DNA of 64,000 nucleotides, taken from contig NZ_SSNW01000001.1 in NCBI RefSeq assembly GCF_004801315.1, forward strand, positions 1 through 64,000, given 5' to 3'. This document shows, in pieces, positions 11,311-19,835 of the stretch. How positions within the stretch are numbered: the stretch's first letter is position 1; each line of letters starts with the position of its first letter. Under the pieces are notes generated by a model, which was not told the origin of the DNA, did not search any database, and was given only the letters and a program-made list of their open reading frames with translations. The position numbers and the translations under genes are program-made. Source of the stretch: Deinococcus sp. Arct2-2. Its GTDB lineage: Bacteria > Deinococcota > Deinococci > Deinococcales > Deinococcaceae.

Positions 11311-13391
11311 ACCTGCTGTTGCTGGCCGCTCTGTTCGTGGTTGGTCTCCTGCTGACCGTGCGGGCCAGCGAGCGGGTTTTGGCTGTGCTGGTGGCTGTTT
11401 TCAGCCTAGCCATCGCTACCTTGATCGTTGCGTTGGCCATTGGCTCCGGCGACGGATTGCCGGGCCTAGACCGTGCCCAAGGCGTGCTGAGCGTGGTGGC
11501 TGTGCTGGTGGGCGGCGCGGCCTTCGTGATGGGTGGGCGTGGATTTTCTTTGTCGGCCCGGTCTGCGGCCAAACCCACCCAGCCTGTGCGGGTGCAGCGC
11601 ACGGCCCCGCCCGCGCCCCCACCATCGCGCCGGGCCACCCTGACCCAAACCGCCACCGACCTGCGTTTTCAGGATTACGAAGTGATGGACAGAATTGGGA
11701 TTGGCGGCATGGGCAGCGTATACCGCGCCCGCAGACGGCAAGATGGCCGGATCGTGGCCCTGAAAGTGCCGCAGGAAAAATACCTCGCCGACGCCAAATT
11801 CGTAAAGCGCTTCTACCGGGAAGCCGAAGTGCTGAAGCGGTTTAATCATCCCAACGTGGTGCGTGTGTACGACTACCGCATGCAAACGCCCGAGCATTAC
11901 ATCGCCATGGAGTTTCTAGACGGCGACAGTCTAGAGGCCGTGCTGGAAAACCGCACCATGAGCTTTTCGGAAGGCGCACAGGTCATCCGCGCCCTTGCCG
12001 ACGCCCTGCGCCACATCCATATGCAAAACGTGGTTCACCGCGATATCAAGCCCGCCAACGTGATGGTCGTTAAAAATGCCTTCGTGGAGGGCCAACTGCG
12101 TGAAGGCGGCGTCAAACTCATGGATTTCGGGATCGCGGTGGGCAAAGTGCTGACCCGCCTGACCATGACCGGAGCGCGGGTAGGAACGCCGATTTACATG
12201 GCCCCCGAACAGGCCAAAGGCAACCGCGTGGACGCCCGCAGCGACGTGTATTCGCTGGGTTTGCTGGCCTACGAGATGGTGACCGGGCAAACCGCCTTCA
12301 AGGGCAGCTACGAAGCGGTGGTGCATCAGCAGGTCTTCGAGTCGCCCAAGCCGCCCAAGCAGGTGCGCCTAGAAGTGCCGGGCAAACTGAACGACCTGAT
12401 CCTGAACATGATCGAAAAAGACCCCGCCATGCGCCCCACGCTGGACGAAGTGATGGCCCGAATTGATGCGGGCGTGCTGACCGACGAAGTGTTTTCTGAC
12501 CCGGTGACGCTGGCGATGAGCGTGCAGGAAAAACGTGGCACGCTGCGTCTGCTGGACTTGAAAGGCAAATTGCGCGTCAGCATGCGTGATTTGGGGAGCG
12601 CGGAAGGCAATCTGCCCAGCCCGCCCAACGCGATGGCAGGCGACGCCGAGGGCAACCTGTACGTAACGTTGCTGGAATACCGTCAGGGCAAAACCGGGGC
12701 GCTGGTTCGCAAGATTTCCCCGGATGGGCGCGAGATTCTGGCGTTCGGCAGCTACGGCCTCGGCGAAGGAGAACTGCTGCAACCGGTGGGCATTGCCGTC
12801 GCTCAGGGCCATGTGTACGTGCTGGACGGCGAGGCCCACCACGTCAACGTGTACACCACCGATGGAAAATTCGTTCGGCGCTTTGGCGGGCGTGGGCAGG
12901 GCCTAGGCCGCTTCGAGCGCCCGCGTACCATCGTGGCTGCTCCGGACGGACATGTGTACATCCTCGACAGCGGCAACAACGAAGTGCAGCGGTTTACGCC
13001 GCAGGGCGAATACATCAGCCGCTACGCCTTCCGCCTAGACCGCAACAGCGAAAACCTGCGCCCACTGGACGGCCTCGGCATAGACGGTTACGGCGCGGTG
13101 TACATCGTGGATGGTGTGGCCCGCAAAATCCGCAAAATCGAGGTAGATGGCACGCCCGGCGTCACCTTCACTCTAGAAACCTTGGTGGGCGAACCCACCG
13201 ACGCGCCTTGGCTGCTGCAAATCACCTCTGACGGCCAGATTTTCGCCGTGCGGCAGGGCGGCCAAGTGTTGCGTACCTTCTCGGGCGTGGGCGACCTGAT
13301 CACTTCTAACGACATGTATGCGCCCGTGCAGTCGATGGCCCTGCTGACCCGGCCCGTGCCGACGCCTGTAGCGACTTCTACGCGGGCCTGA
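11286..13391 (+). CDS. Membrane Ser/Thr protein kinase with C-terminal NHL repeats
   Basis: A 701-residue protein. Three hydrophobic helices (about residues 7-25, 33-55 and 65-82) open it, then a Pro-rich linker. A Hanks-type kinase domain (about 130-400) follows, with glycine loop GIGGMGSVYRA, lysine motif VALKVPQE, catalytic HRDIKPANV (His251-Asp253) and DFG (280-282). The C-terminal third (about 430-690) is a beta-propeller of NHL-type repeats, e.g. GLGRFERPRTIVAAPDGHVY. The parts resemble mycobacterial PknD, but PknD has its single membrane helix between kinase and propeller; here the helices are N-terminal, so both domains may be cytoplasmic. No in-frame start exists upstream of this ATG (TAA at 11241). 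A thioredoxin-fold gene follows three bases downstream. Confidence 0.93.
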   Translation: MPDWGWPVNLLLLAALFVVGLLLTVRASERVLAVLVAVFSLAIATLIVALAIGSGDGLPGLDRAQGVLSVVAVLVGGAAFVMGGRGFSLSARSAAKPTQPVRVQRTAPPAPPPSRRATLTQTATDLRFQDYEVMDRIGIGGMGSVYRARRRQDGRIVALKVPQEKYLADAKFVKRFYREAEVLKRFNHPNVVRVYDYRMQTPEHYIAMEFLDGDSLEAVLENRTMSFSEGAQVIRALADALRHIHMQNVVHRDIKPANVMVVKNAFVEGQLREGGVKLMDFGIAVGKVLTRLTMTGARVGTPIYMAPEQAKGNRVDARSDVYSLGLLAYEMVTGQTAFKGSYEAVVHQQVFESPKPPKQVRLEVPGKLNDLILNMIEKDPAMRPTLDEVMARIDAGVLTDEVFSDPVTLAMSVQEKRGTLRLLDLKGKLRVSMRDLGSAEGNLPSPPNAMAGDAEGNLYVTLLEYRQGKTGALVRKISPDGREILAFGSYGLGEGELLQPVGIAVAQGHVYVLDGEAHHVNVYTTDGKFVRRFGGRGQGLGRFERPRTIVAAPDGHVYILDSGNNEVQRFTPQGEYISRYAFRLDRNSENLRPLDGLGIDGYGAVYIVDGVARKIRKIEVDGTPGVTFTLETLVGEPTDAPWLLQITSDGQIFAVRQGGQVLRTFSGVGDLITSNDMYAPVQSMALLTRPVPTPVATSTRA

Positions 13392-13394
13392 GCC

Positions 13395-13670
13395 GTGCTG
13401 CCCGACCTGACGCTCCCTGACCTGACCCTCTACAGCCGCCCCGGTTGCCACCTCTGCGAGCAGGCGCACGCGCATCTGCTGGCGCTGGACTACCGCTTTG
13501 CAGAAGTGGATATTACGAGCGATGCCGAGTTAGAACGCTTGTACGGTGACGATATCCCCGTGCTGGCCGCTGGAAACCGGGTACTGATCAAGGGCGTGTT
13601 CAGCAAAGGCCGCCTGAGTACGCTGAAGCTGTTGCTGCTGCGGGAAGCGCGGGAGAGGCAGTCGGGATAA
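13395..13670 (+). CDS. Glutaredoxin-like (DUF836-type) thioredoxin-fold protein
   Basis: A 91-residue protein starting with GTG three bases after the kinase stop, so it is co-transcribed and probably translationally coupled. It has the beta-alpha-beta start LTLYSRPGCHLCEQAHAHL with a C-x-x-C redox motif (Cys19 and Cys22), the cis-Pro strand DDIPVLAAGNRVL, and a basic C-terminus. The length and motif fit the DUF836/glutaredoxin-like family of small disulfide reductases. A role in redox control of the upstream kinase is possible but only inferred from gene order. Confidence 0.88.
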   Translation: MLPDLTLPDLTLYSRPGCHLCEQAHAHLLALDYRFAEVDITSDAELERLYGDDIPVLAAGNRVLIKGVFSKGRLSTLKLLLLREARERQSG

Positions 13671-13712
13671 ATTCTTGGGTTATGGGGGAGAATTCAGAGT
13701 TGAGCCGCGTGT

Positions 13713-13815
13713 AACCCCCCAGTCTGCTTCGCAGCCAGCCCCCCTCAAGGGGAGCGCAAAAGCTGTTGTCCCCACCTCTAAGGGGGGGCATTGCGCTAGC
13801 AACGGGGGGTTCACC
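13713..13815 (+). repeat. Family A dispersed repeat, copy 4
   Basis: Starts AACCCCCCAGTCTGCTTCGC and ends GCAACGGGGGGTTCACC. It lies in the 300-base gap between the glutaredoxin-like gene and ftsY. Confidence 0.85.
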
Positions 13816-13915
13816 TTCCAGCTCAACCCCCAAAGTAGTGTCAAACTGAGCACGATTCGAAGACTGTTCGCGTCACAATTTGCAGAGCATTCCGGTTGGC
13901 TGCATCAGGCCGCGC

Positions 13916-13921
13916 TATCGT
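13916..13921 (+). promoter_or_regulatory. Leaderless -10 box (TATCGT) before the ftsY upstream ORF
   Basis: TATCGT lies six bases before the ATG at 13928, matching the leaderless TANNNT spacing. Confidence 0.45.
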
Positions 13922-13927
13922 AGGGCC

Positions 13928-13975
13928 ATGCTGTCTTCTCTTTCCCATCACACCCTGCTTGCGGTAAGTCTATGA
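13928..13975 (+). CDS. Candidate 15-codon leaderless upstream ORF coupled to ftsY
   Basis: ATG at 13928 follows a TATCGT hexamer by six bases and opens MLSSLSHHTLLAVSL, whose TGA overlaps the ftsY ATG as ATGA. The ORF therefore begins where a leaderless transcript would begin and ends exactly at the ftsY start. This suggests that ribosomes load on this mini-gene and pass to ftsY. The peptide is hydrophobic, and its own function, if any, is unknown. Confidence 0.45.
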   Translation: MLSSLSHHTLLAVSL

Positions 13976-14928
13976 GTTGGCTCGAACGTCTGCGCGACGG
14001 TCTCAGCAAAACGCGCAAGCAGATCAACGACACTGCCGGATTTCTCGGCAACGATGTGCGCGACGTGTTCACCAACCGTCTGGATACCATCGAAGACCTT
14101 GAATATGCCCTGATTGCCGCCGATGTGGGCCGCGCCGCCACCGAAGAAATCCTAGAGGACATCAAACGCAGCGAGAAACCCAATTTGCAAGAAGCGTTGA
14201 TGGAAGCCCTGACGCTGCAACTGGAACCCGATGCCCGCCGCGCTGAATTCCGCAAATTGGGCTTTGCCCCTGATGCTCGCCGGGGCCGCGTCGACCCCAA
14301 AGGGCACGTGATTATGGTCATCGGCGTCAACGGGGTGGGCAAAACCACCACGATTGCCAAGCTGGGCCAATACTACATGAACCGGGGCCAAAGCGTGATG
14401 TTTGCTGCCGGGGACACCTTCCGGGCGGCGGCGGGGGCGCAGTTGGGCGTGTGGGGCGAGCGCCTCGGCATTCCGGTAGTGCAGGGCGCAGAGGGCAGCG
14501 ACCCGGCAGCGGTGGCCTTCGACGGCGCGGCGGCTCGCACAGCACGCGGTACCGACCTGCTGTTTGTAGACACGGCGGGCCGCCTACACAACAAGCACAA
14601 TCTGATGGAAGAACTGAAGAAAGTACGCCGCGTGATCGAGAAGGCCGACCCCGGCGAACCCAGTGAAGTCTGGCTGGTACTGGACGCCGTGACCGGGCAA
14701 AACGGCTTGCAGCAAGCCAAGAAGTTCCACGAGTCCACGCCGCTCACGGGCGTCATCGTCACCAAATTGGACGGCACCTCTAAGGGCGGCATCCTGATTC
14801 CGATTGTGCGTGAACTGGGCGTGCCTATCAAATTTATCGGTGTGGGCGAGCAGGCGGGCGACTTGCAACCCTTCGACAGTCAGGAGTTTGTGCGTGCCCT
14901 GTTCGACATAGACATTCCTAAAAGTTGA
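13972..14928 (+). CDS. ftsY: Signal recognition particle receptor FtsY
   Basis: A 318-residue SRP receptor GTPase with the N domain (about residues 1-95) and G domain. It shows the P-loop GVNGVGKTTTIAKL (about 119-132), the insertion-box motif DTFRAAAGAQL, the G3 motif DTAGR, TKLDGTSKGG, and the closing GVGEQAGDLQPF. The acidic A domain of E. coli FtsY is absent, as in Thermus/Deinococcus forms, so membrane binding relies on the short amphipathic N-terminus. The ATG overlaps the stop of a 15-codon upstream ORF (ATGA). A GGTAAG lies just upstream and may serve as a weak ribosome-binding site. An intrinsic terminator follows at 14977-15012. Confidence 0.96.
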   Translation: MSWLERLRDGLSKTRKQINDTAGFLGNDVRDVFTNRLDTIEDLEYALIAADVGRAATEEILEDIKRSEKPNLQEALMEALTLQLEPDARRAEFRKLGFAPDARRGRVDPKGHVIMVIGVNGVGKTTTIAKLGQYYMNRGQSVMFAAGDTFRAAAGAQLGVWGERLGIPVVQGAEGSDPAAVAFDGAAARTARGTDLLFVDTAGRLHNKHNLMEELKKVRRVIEKADPGEPSEVWLVLDAVTGQNGLQQAKKFHESTPLTGVIVTKLDGTSKGGILIPIVRELGVPIKFIGVGEQAGDLQPFDSQEFVRALFDIDIPKS

Positions 14929-14976
14929 ACAGTCCCAAAAGCTGAACAGCCTTAAAGCTGAAGGCCCGCCACGCCG

Positions 14977-15012
14977 AGCCTGCCCCGTCGCTTCCAGACA
15001 GGGCAGGCTTTT
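14977..15012 (+). terminator. Intrinsic terminator after ftsY
   Basis: An eight-base-pair perfect stem GCCTGCCC/GGGCAGGC is followed by TTTTG, 50 bases after the ftsY stop. The rest of the gap to 15390 has no convincing gene; near-palindromic TGTGA-N6-TGACA at 15304-15319 is a weak CRP-like match. Confidence 0.8.
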
Positions 15013-15390
15013 GTCAGTCTTGTCAGAGTTGTGTGCGAATCAGAATCTTCATTTGGACATCAGATTCAGTCGGAAACGCTGAAATGCTTGTGCCAGACAG
15101 ATGATCTAGAACGCCGATCCGGGGCTGTAGGCAGAGTGTGGCAGAGCGTTGACCCAGAAAGAACTGTACTTTCAGCCGCGACACTCGCCGGAACCGGGGC
15201 GAGGCGGGGGGCGCAGTGCGGAAATGCCCCCATCCGGGTCATCAAAGAGAAGTTTTGTATGTTTGTAAGCTTTATGACGGGATGGTCATGTTAATGATCC
15301 GAGGTGTGAGCTGCCTGACAGCCTGTGCTTTCTAAGGTAGGTGTACTTCAACCGCACAGCATTCTCTCAGTGCGAAAAAGGAACACCCTC

Positions 15391-15972
15391 ATGCTCCAGA
15401 TCAAAGTTGCTCGCCTGACCGCCCTGACCCTGACCATCATTGGAGCCGCCGCCCTTACCTCCTGCGGTGGCAGCACGGCCCCCACTCCCGCTGCTGAGCC
15501 TCAGGCCAGCGCCCCAGTGGCTCCCAAAGCGCAGGACACCGGCAGCCAGACCATGAGCGCCGAAGAAGCCCAAGTGCTGCGCGAAGTGAACGCGGCAAGA
15601 GCTGTTCCCCGCACCTGCGGCGACGTCGCCTATGCAGCCGCCGCGCCCGTCGCTTGGAACGGCTTTTTGGCTGTGGCCGCCCGTGCCCACACCGCAGATA
15701 TGGCCGCCCGTAACTACTTCGCCCACATTTCGCCCGAAGGCGGCACCTTGGTGACGCGGGCAGAAGCAGCCGGGTACACCACATGGCGCGAATTGGGCGA
15801 GAACATCGCGGCGGGCTACACGGTTCAGAACGTCGTGCAGGGCTGGATCGACAGCCCCGGCCACTGCAAGAACTTGATGGATCCCAAGTTCAAGGAAATG
15901 GGCGCGGGCTACACCTACCGCACGGGCAGCACCTTCGGCACCTACTGGGCGCAGGAATTCGGCACCCGCTAA
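15391..15972 (+). CDS. CAP/SCP-domain (CwpA/YkwD-type) secreted lipoprotein
   Basis: A 193-residue exported protein. The signal sequence ends in a lipobox-like ALTSC, followed by a Pro/Ala-rich linker. The CAP domain (about residues 60-190) has the conserved pieces EVNAARAVPRTC, AARAHTADMAARNYFAHISP, WRELGENIAAGYT, VVQGWIDSPGHCKNLMDP and FGTYWAQEFG. Bacterial CAP proteins of this size are surface or secreted; their biochemical role is unsettled. I chose the ATG at 15391, preceded by AAAAAGGA, over an ATG 66 bases upstream because it places the signal peptide at the N-terminus. Confidence 0.92.
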   Translation: MLQIKVARLTALTLTIIGAAALTSCGGSTAPTPAAEPQASAPVAPKAQDTGSQTMSAEEAQVLREVNAARAVPRTCGDVAYAAAAPVAWNGFLAVAARAHTADMAARNYFAHISPEGGTLVTRAEAAGYTTWRELGENIAAGYTVQNVVQGWIDSPGHCKNLMDPKFKEMGAGYTYRTGSTFGTYWAQEFGTR

Positions 15973-16040
15973 GGCGGAACCGGAGCCAAGCAGTACCGAA
16001 TCTGGGTTGAAGTTCAGATTCGCTTTGCGACAACAAATGG

Positions 16041-16072
16041 GCGCGGCAGTCCTGTGAGGGGGGCTGCCGCGT
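16041..16072. terminator. Hairpin between convergent CAP gene and livF
   Basis: An eight-base-pair stem CGCGGCAG/CTGCCGCG lies between the two converging genes. Neither side has a strong T run, so it is a weak candidate for a shared terminator. Confidence 0.35.
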
Positions 16073-16101
16073 CCGCTTGTTTGGTCTAGGAAGCTGGAGT
16101 T

Positions 16102-16824
16102 CTAGCCGCCCAAGTACGCCTGCAACACCCGCTCATCGTTGACCAGTTCGGCGCTGTTGCCCTGCAAGGTCAGTTGGCCCGCGTCCAGCACATAGGTTCG
16201 GTGGCTGCTCTGCATCGCCAGCCGCGCATTCTGCTCTACCAGCAAAATCGTCACGCCCTGCGCGTTCAGTTCCCGAATGATGTCGAAGATTTCGCGCACG
16301 ATGATGGGCGCGAGGCCGAGGCTAGGTTCGTCCAGCAGCAGCAGTTTGGGGCGGCTCATCAGGGCGCGGGCAATGGCGAGCATTTGCTGTTCGCCGCCCG
16401 ACAGCGTGCCTGCCATCTGGCTGCGGCGCTCGCCCAAGCGCGGAAAACGGCCATACATCCGGTCTATATCGATCTTCACTTCAGCGTTGCTGCGGGTGTA
16501 GCCGCCCAATTCTAGGTTGTCCTGCACACTCTGGCGGGCCAGCACTTGCCGCCCTTCCGGACTTTGCGCGATGCCCAATTTCACGGCCTCATCGGCGGGC
16601 AGACGTGTAATGTCGCGGCCCATAAAGGTGATTCGGCCCGCTACCGGCTTCAGCAAGCGCGATACGGCCCGCAGAGTCGTGGTTTTGCCCGCACCGTTGG
16701 CCCCGATCAGGGTCACCACTTCGCCCTCGTTCACGGCCACGCTCAGGTCACGCACGGCCTGAATCGCGCCGTAGTTCACGCTCAGGTTCTCGATGCTTAG
16801 CAGCGGTGCTTTAGAATCGGTCAT
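16102..16824 (-). CDS. livF: Branched-chain amino-acid ABC transporter ATPase LivF
   Basis: A 240-residue ABC ATPase of the LivF subfamily. It has Walker A GANGAGKTTTL (about residues 38-48), signature LSGGEQQMLAIARALM (about 140), Walker B LLLLDEPSLGLAP and the switch histidine region. LivF subunits pair with LivG on the cytoplasmic face to drive uptake of Leu, Ile and Val or similar amino acids. It is the last gene of livJHMGF, and its ATG overlaps the livG stop by four bases. Confidence 0.95.
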   Translation of the reverse strand: MTDSKAPLLSIENLSVNYGAIQAVRDLSVAVNEGEVVTLIGANGAGKTTTLRAVSRLLKPVAGRITFMGRDITRLPADEAVKLGIAQSPEGRQVLARQSVQDNLELGGYTRSNAEVKIDIDRMYGRFPRLGERRSQMAGTLSGGEQQMLAIARALMSRPKLLLLDEPSLGLAPIIVREIFDIIRELNAQGVTILLVEQNARLAMQSSHRTYVLDAGQLTLQGNSAELVNDERVLQAYLGG

Positions 16825-17606
16825 TCTCCTCCCAGATACGCTTCGATGACTTTGGGATCGCGCTGCACGCTCGCCGGGTCGCCCATTGCGATCAGTTGCC
16901 CAAAGTTCAGCACGGCCACGCGGTCACACAGGTTCATCACCAGCGGCACATGGTGTTCGATCACCATCACCGTCAGGTCAAATTTGTCGCGCACTTCCCG
17001 AATAAAGGCGGTCAGGCTGCCCTTCTCGGAGGTGTTCATTCCGGCAGCGGGTTCGTCCAGCAGCAGCACGCGGGGTTCGGTGGCGAGTGCGCGGGCAATT
17101 TCCAACCGTCTTTGGTCGCCGTAGCTGAAGTTTCCGGCTTCCTCTCCGGCCCGGTCAGACAGGCCCACCAAATCCAGCAGTTCCCACGCTCGCCGCTCCA
17201 CCTGCGCTTCCTCGGCGCGGTTAGCCCCAAAAATCCCGCGCCACAGCCCGGCATGGGTACGGGTGTGTTGCGCGATTTTCACGTTCTCCAGCGCCGACAA
17301 CGCCTTAAACAGCCGGATATTCTGAAAGGTGCGGCTCATGCCGAGGGCAGCTACCCGGTGTGGCGCGAGGCCCAATACGGGGCGGCCCTCATACATCAAA
17401 GTTCCGCTGCTCGGCGGTGTCAGGCCCGTCATCAGATTAAACAGGGTGGTTTTGCCCGCCCCGTTCGGCCCGATCAGTCCGAAAATCTCACCTTCTCGGA
17501 CATCGAAACTCACGTCGTTGACGGCGATCAGGCCGCCAAACCGCCGGGTCATGTTGCGGGCTTCCAACACGGTTCTAGACGTGGGTTGAGGCACGGCAGC
17601 GGTCAT
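16821..17606 (-). CDS. livG: Branched-chain amino-acid ABC transporter ATPase LivG
   Basis: A 261-residue ABC ATPase of the LivG subfamily, with Walker [17 protein letters not shown], the LivG-type insertion around [17 protein letters not shown], signature [15 protein letters not shown] (degenerate LSGGQ, typical of LivG) and Walker [13 protein letters not shown] start it at the ATG at 17606 ([20 protein letters not shown]) because that ATG overlaps the livM stop as ATGA. A longer reading frame upstream only duplicates livM sequence in another frame. Confidence 0.95.
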   Translation of the reverse strand: MTAAVPQPTSRTVLEARNMTRRFGGLIAVNDVSFDVREGEIFGLIGPNGAGKTTLFNLMTGLTPPSSGTLMYEGRPVLGLAPHRVAALGMSRTFQNIRLFKALSALENVKIAQHTRTHAGLWRGIFGANRAEEAQVERRAWELLDLVGLSDRAGEEAGNFSYGDQRRLEIARALATEPRVLLLDEPAAGMNTSEKGSLTAFIREVRDKFDLTVMVIEHHVPLVMNLCDRVAVLNFGQLIAMGDPASVQRDPKVIEAYLGGE

Positions 17607-18541
17607 AGCGTGCCCCCTTTGGCATCCGGCGCTGGGGCGATGGGCGGGCGGGCCGGAGGCGGCGATTTGCGGAGTTTGGCGAGTGCGCCCACGATGCCTT
17701 GGGGCAGATACAAGCTGGCGATGACCAACACGAGGCCGTTGATGACCAAGCGCCAGTCTTGCAAGAAGCGCAGGAGTTCCGGCACGGCGGTGAGGAGTGC
17801 GCCGCCCACCACTGGCCCCCACATACTGCGTGAGCCGCCGATCAGCACGAAGGCGAGGATGGCAATAGAAGCATCGAAGGTGCCTTGTTTGGCGTTCCAA
17901 GTGTTCAGGAACGGCGCACTCATAGACCCCACGATGCCCGCGATTACGGCCCCGATGACGAAGGCCAGCACCTTGTATTGGGTTGGCGGCACGCCCATCG
18001 CGTCGGCGGCCAGTTCATCTTCCCGAATGGCACGAAAGGCGCGGCCCACACGCGATTTTTGCAGCATGTAAGTAAAGGCCAGTACCAGCGCCAGCAGCGG
18101 CCCAAAAATCAGCAGGTATTGCCAGCGGTCTTGAAATCCGAACGCCTGCGGAATGCCGAAAATACCGATGGCTCCGCCCGTAATAGACAAATTCAGGGAC
18201 ACGACGCGCAAGATTTCGACGAAAGCGATAGTGGCCAGTGCCAAGTAGATACCCCGCAAACGCAGCGCCGGAACCCCCACGATCACGCCCGCAAGGGCAC
18301 ACAACAGACCTGCCGCCAGCCAAGTCAGCGGAAAAATCCCGTTACCCAGCGTGTCGCGCAGGCCCGCAAAGGCCGGATTGGTGAGCATGATGGCGGCCAC
18401 GTACCCGCCCAGTGCATAAAAACCGGGACTGGCAAGGCTCAGTTGTCCGGCCATCAGCGGAAAATACAGGCTGAGGCCCAGCAGTCCGGCCTGAATCAGC
18501 GTGACGATCAGGAAGCCGTAGCTTTGGAGAAAGTCGCTCAT
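17603..18541 (-). CDS. livM: Branched-chain amino-acid ABC transporter permease LivM
   Basis: A 312-residue permease with about eight to ten membrane helices. It shows the LivM signatures LALATIAFVEILRVVSLNLS and FRAIREDELAADAMGV, the cytoplasmic coupling loop that contacts the ATPases. It also has the GGSRSMWGPVVGGALLTAVPE motif near the C-terminus and a Pro-rich tail. It forms the channel with LivH. The gene overlaps livG by four bases and is separated from livH by 156 bases that show no clear promoter. Confidence 0.95.
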   Translation of the reverse strand: MSDFLQSYGFLIVTLIQAGLLGLSLYFPLMAGQLSLASPGFYALGGYVAAIMLTNPAFAGLRDTLGNGIFPLTWLAAGLLCALAGVIVGVPALRLRGIYLALATIAFVEILRVVSLNLSITGGAIGIFGIPQAFGFQDRWQYLLIFGPLLALVLAFTYMLQKSRVGRAFRAIREDELAADAMGVPPTQYKVLAFVIGAVIAGIVGSMSAPFLNTWNAKQGTFDASIAILAFVLIGGSRSMWGPVVGGALLTAVPELLRFLQDWRLVINGLVLVIASLYLPQGIVGALAKLRKSPPPARPPIAPAPDAKGGTL

Positions 18542-18697
18542 GGTTGTCCTGCGCGTTGTTCTGAAATCGTCGTTGGTTTGAGTGCTGCCATGCCCGCTTT
18601 CCCCCTCTGCTGTGCAGGTTTAAAAGTTCCCACCTCATGCCCGAAGCTTTGAGGCTCAGAACGAAACCAACTCATCGGTGACATGAAAATCACCGAA

Positions 18698-19672
18698 CTA
18701 CACCTTCTGAATCAGGTTGCGGCCCAACAGTCCTTGCGGGCGCACCAGCAAAATCACGAACAGCAGCGCAAAGGCCACCGCGTCTTTGTAAGCGCTGTAT
18801 TCGGCGGGCACAAAGGCTTCGGCCAGCCCAATGACGAGGCCACCTGCCACTGCGCCCGGAATACTGCCCAAGCCCCCCAGCACGATCACGGCCAACCCCT
18901 TCAGGCCGTACACGACGCCAAAATATGGCCCCGCCACCCCAAAGGCCGTGCCAACGAGCGTTCCTGCCAACCCGCCCAAAAAGCCCGACAGGAAAAAGGT
19001 GATCAGAATAAAACGGTCTACGCTGATCCCCAGCAGGCTCGCGGTGCTGGGGCTTTCGGCCACCGCCCGCAGCGCCTTGCCGACTTTGGTGCGCCCGATC
19101 ACGTAGCCCAGCACGGCCAGCATCACCAGACTGACGGCAAAGATAATCAGTTGCACGGTGCGGATAATCACGATCTTTTCACCGATTTTGAAGCTCAGCG
19201 CAGGCCGCACCTCGCCGTAAGCATCGGAGGGAAAGTTGTAGATTTCTGCGCCTACGAGCAGTTGAATCAGGTTAACGATGACTAGAGCCACGCCGAGGCT
19301 GCTGACCAACGCCAGCAATGGATCAGCGCCGCGTGAACGCATGGGCCGGAACGCCAACCGCTCGATCAGCACGGCAACAGCCCCCGCCGCACACGCCCCC
19401 AAAATCGTAGCCAGCCCGAACATCACCGCACTGCCCGAAAAAGGCGAGCCATCTGGAAACAGGTTGATTCCCTTCAACAAGCCGTTGTTTTCGAACTGCC
19501 CCACCACCAACGTATAGGTAAAGTACGCGCCCAAAGTAAACACGGCCCCGTGTGCAAAGTTGATGATGCCCAAGATAGAAAAGACCAGCGTATAGCCGAG
19601 GGCAAAAATGGCATAGACGCTACCGATTGCCAGCCCGTTCATCAGGTTTTGTACAAATGAACTCAGTTCCAT
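18698..19672 (-). CDS. livH: Branched-chain amino-acid ABC transporter permease LivH
   Basis: A 324-residue permease with about eight membrane helices. The signatures are NGLAIGSVYAIFALGYTLV at the N-terminus, INFAHGAVFTLGAY, the coupling loop GKALRAVAESPSTASLLGIS, and the C-terminal GGLGSIPGAVAGGLVIGLAE. It partners LivM. The gap to livJ contains a perfect 16-base-pair stem (19770-19810), which may set the ratio of binding protein to permease mRNA. Confidence 0.95.
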   Translation of the reverse strand: MELSSFVQNLMNGLAIGSVYAIFALGYTLVFSILGIINFAHGAVFTLGAYFTYTLVVGQFENNGLLKGINLFPDGSPFSGSAVMFGLATILGACAAGAVAVLIERLAFRPMRSRGADPLLALVSSLGVALVIVNLIQLLVGAEIYNFPSDAYGEVRPALSFKIGEKIVIIRTVQLIIFAVSLVMLAVLGYVIGRTKVGKALRAVAESPSTASLLGISVDRFILITFFLSGFLGGLAGTLVGTAFGVAGPYFGVVYGLKGLAVIVLGGLGSIPGAVAGGLVIGLAEAFVPAEYSAYKDAVAFALLFVILLVRPQGLLGRNLIQKV

Positions 19673-19769
19673 AGCTCTCCTTACTGGCCCACCAAGCTCA
19701 TGTGTCTGAACCGAAAAGCTCTCAGATAAATCCTGTAGTTAACCGATATCCGCACTGAACCAACATTTA

Positions 19770-19810
19770 GCCGCCCACATTCAGCCCTGATTTTGCTGAA
19801 TGTGGGCGGC
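19770..19810. other. Perfect 16-bp inverted repeat between livJ and livH
   Basis: Two perfectly complementary 16-base arms, GCCGCCCACATTCAGC and GCTGAATGTGGGCGGC, surround a nine-base loop. No T run follows on the minus strand, so it looks like a 3'-end-protecting stem or a weak terminator rather than a full stop. Confidence 0.75.
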
Positions 19811-19835
19811 GCTGACAGGCTAAATTGGGTTGGCC

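Noticed and set aside
15031..15294. An 87-codon open frame between ftsY and the CAP-domain gene
   Set aside because: It begins right after the ftsY terminator with GTG and no promoter or ribosome-binding site, and has a Cys/Trp-rich composition that does not look like a protein.
15304..15319. TGTGA-N6-TGACA as a CRP site before the CAP-domain gene
   Set aside because: One arm is mismatched and it is not clearly placed relative to a promoter.
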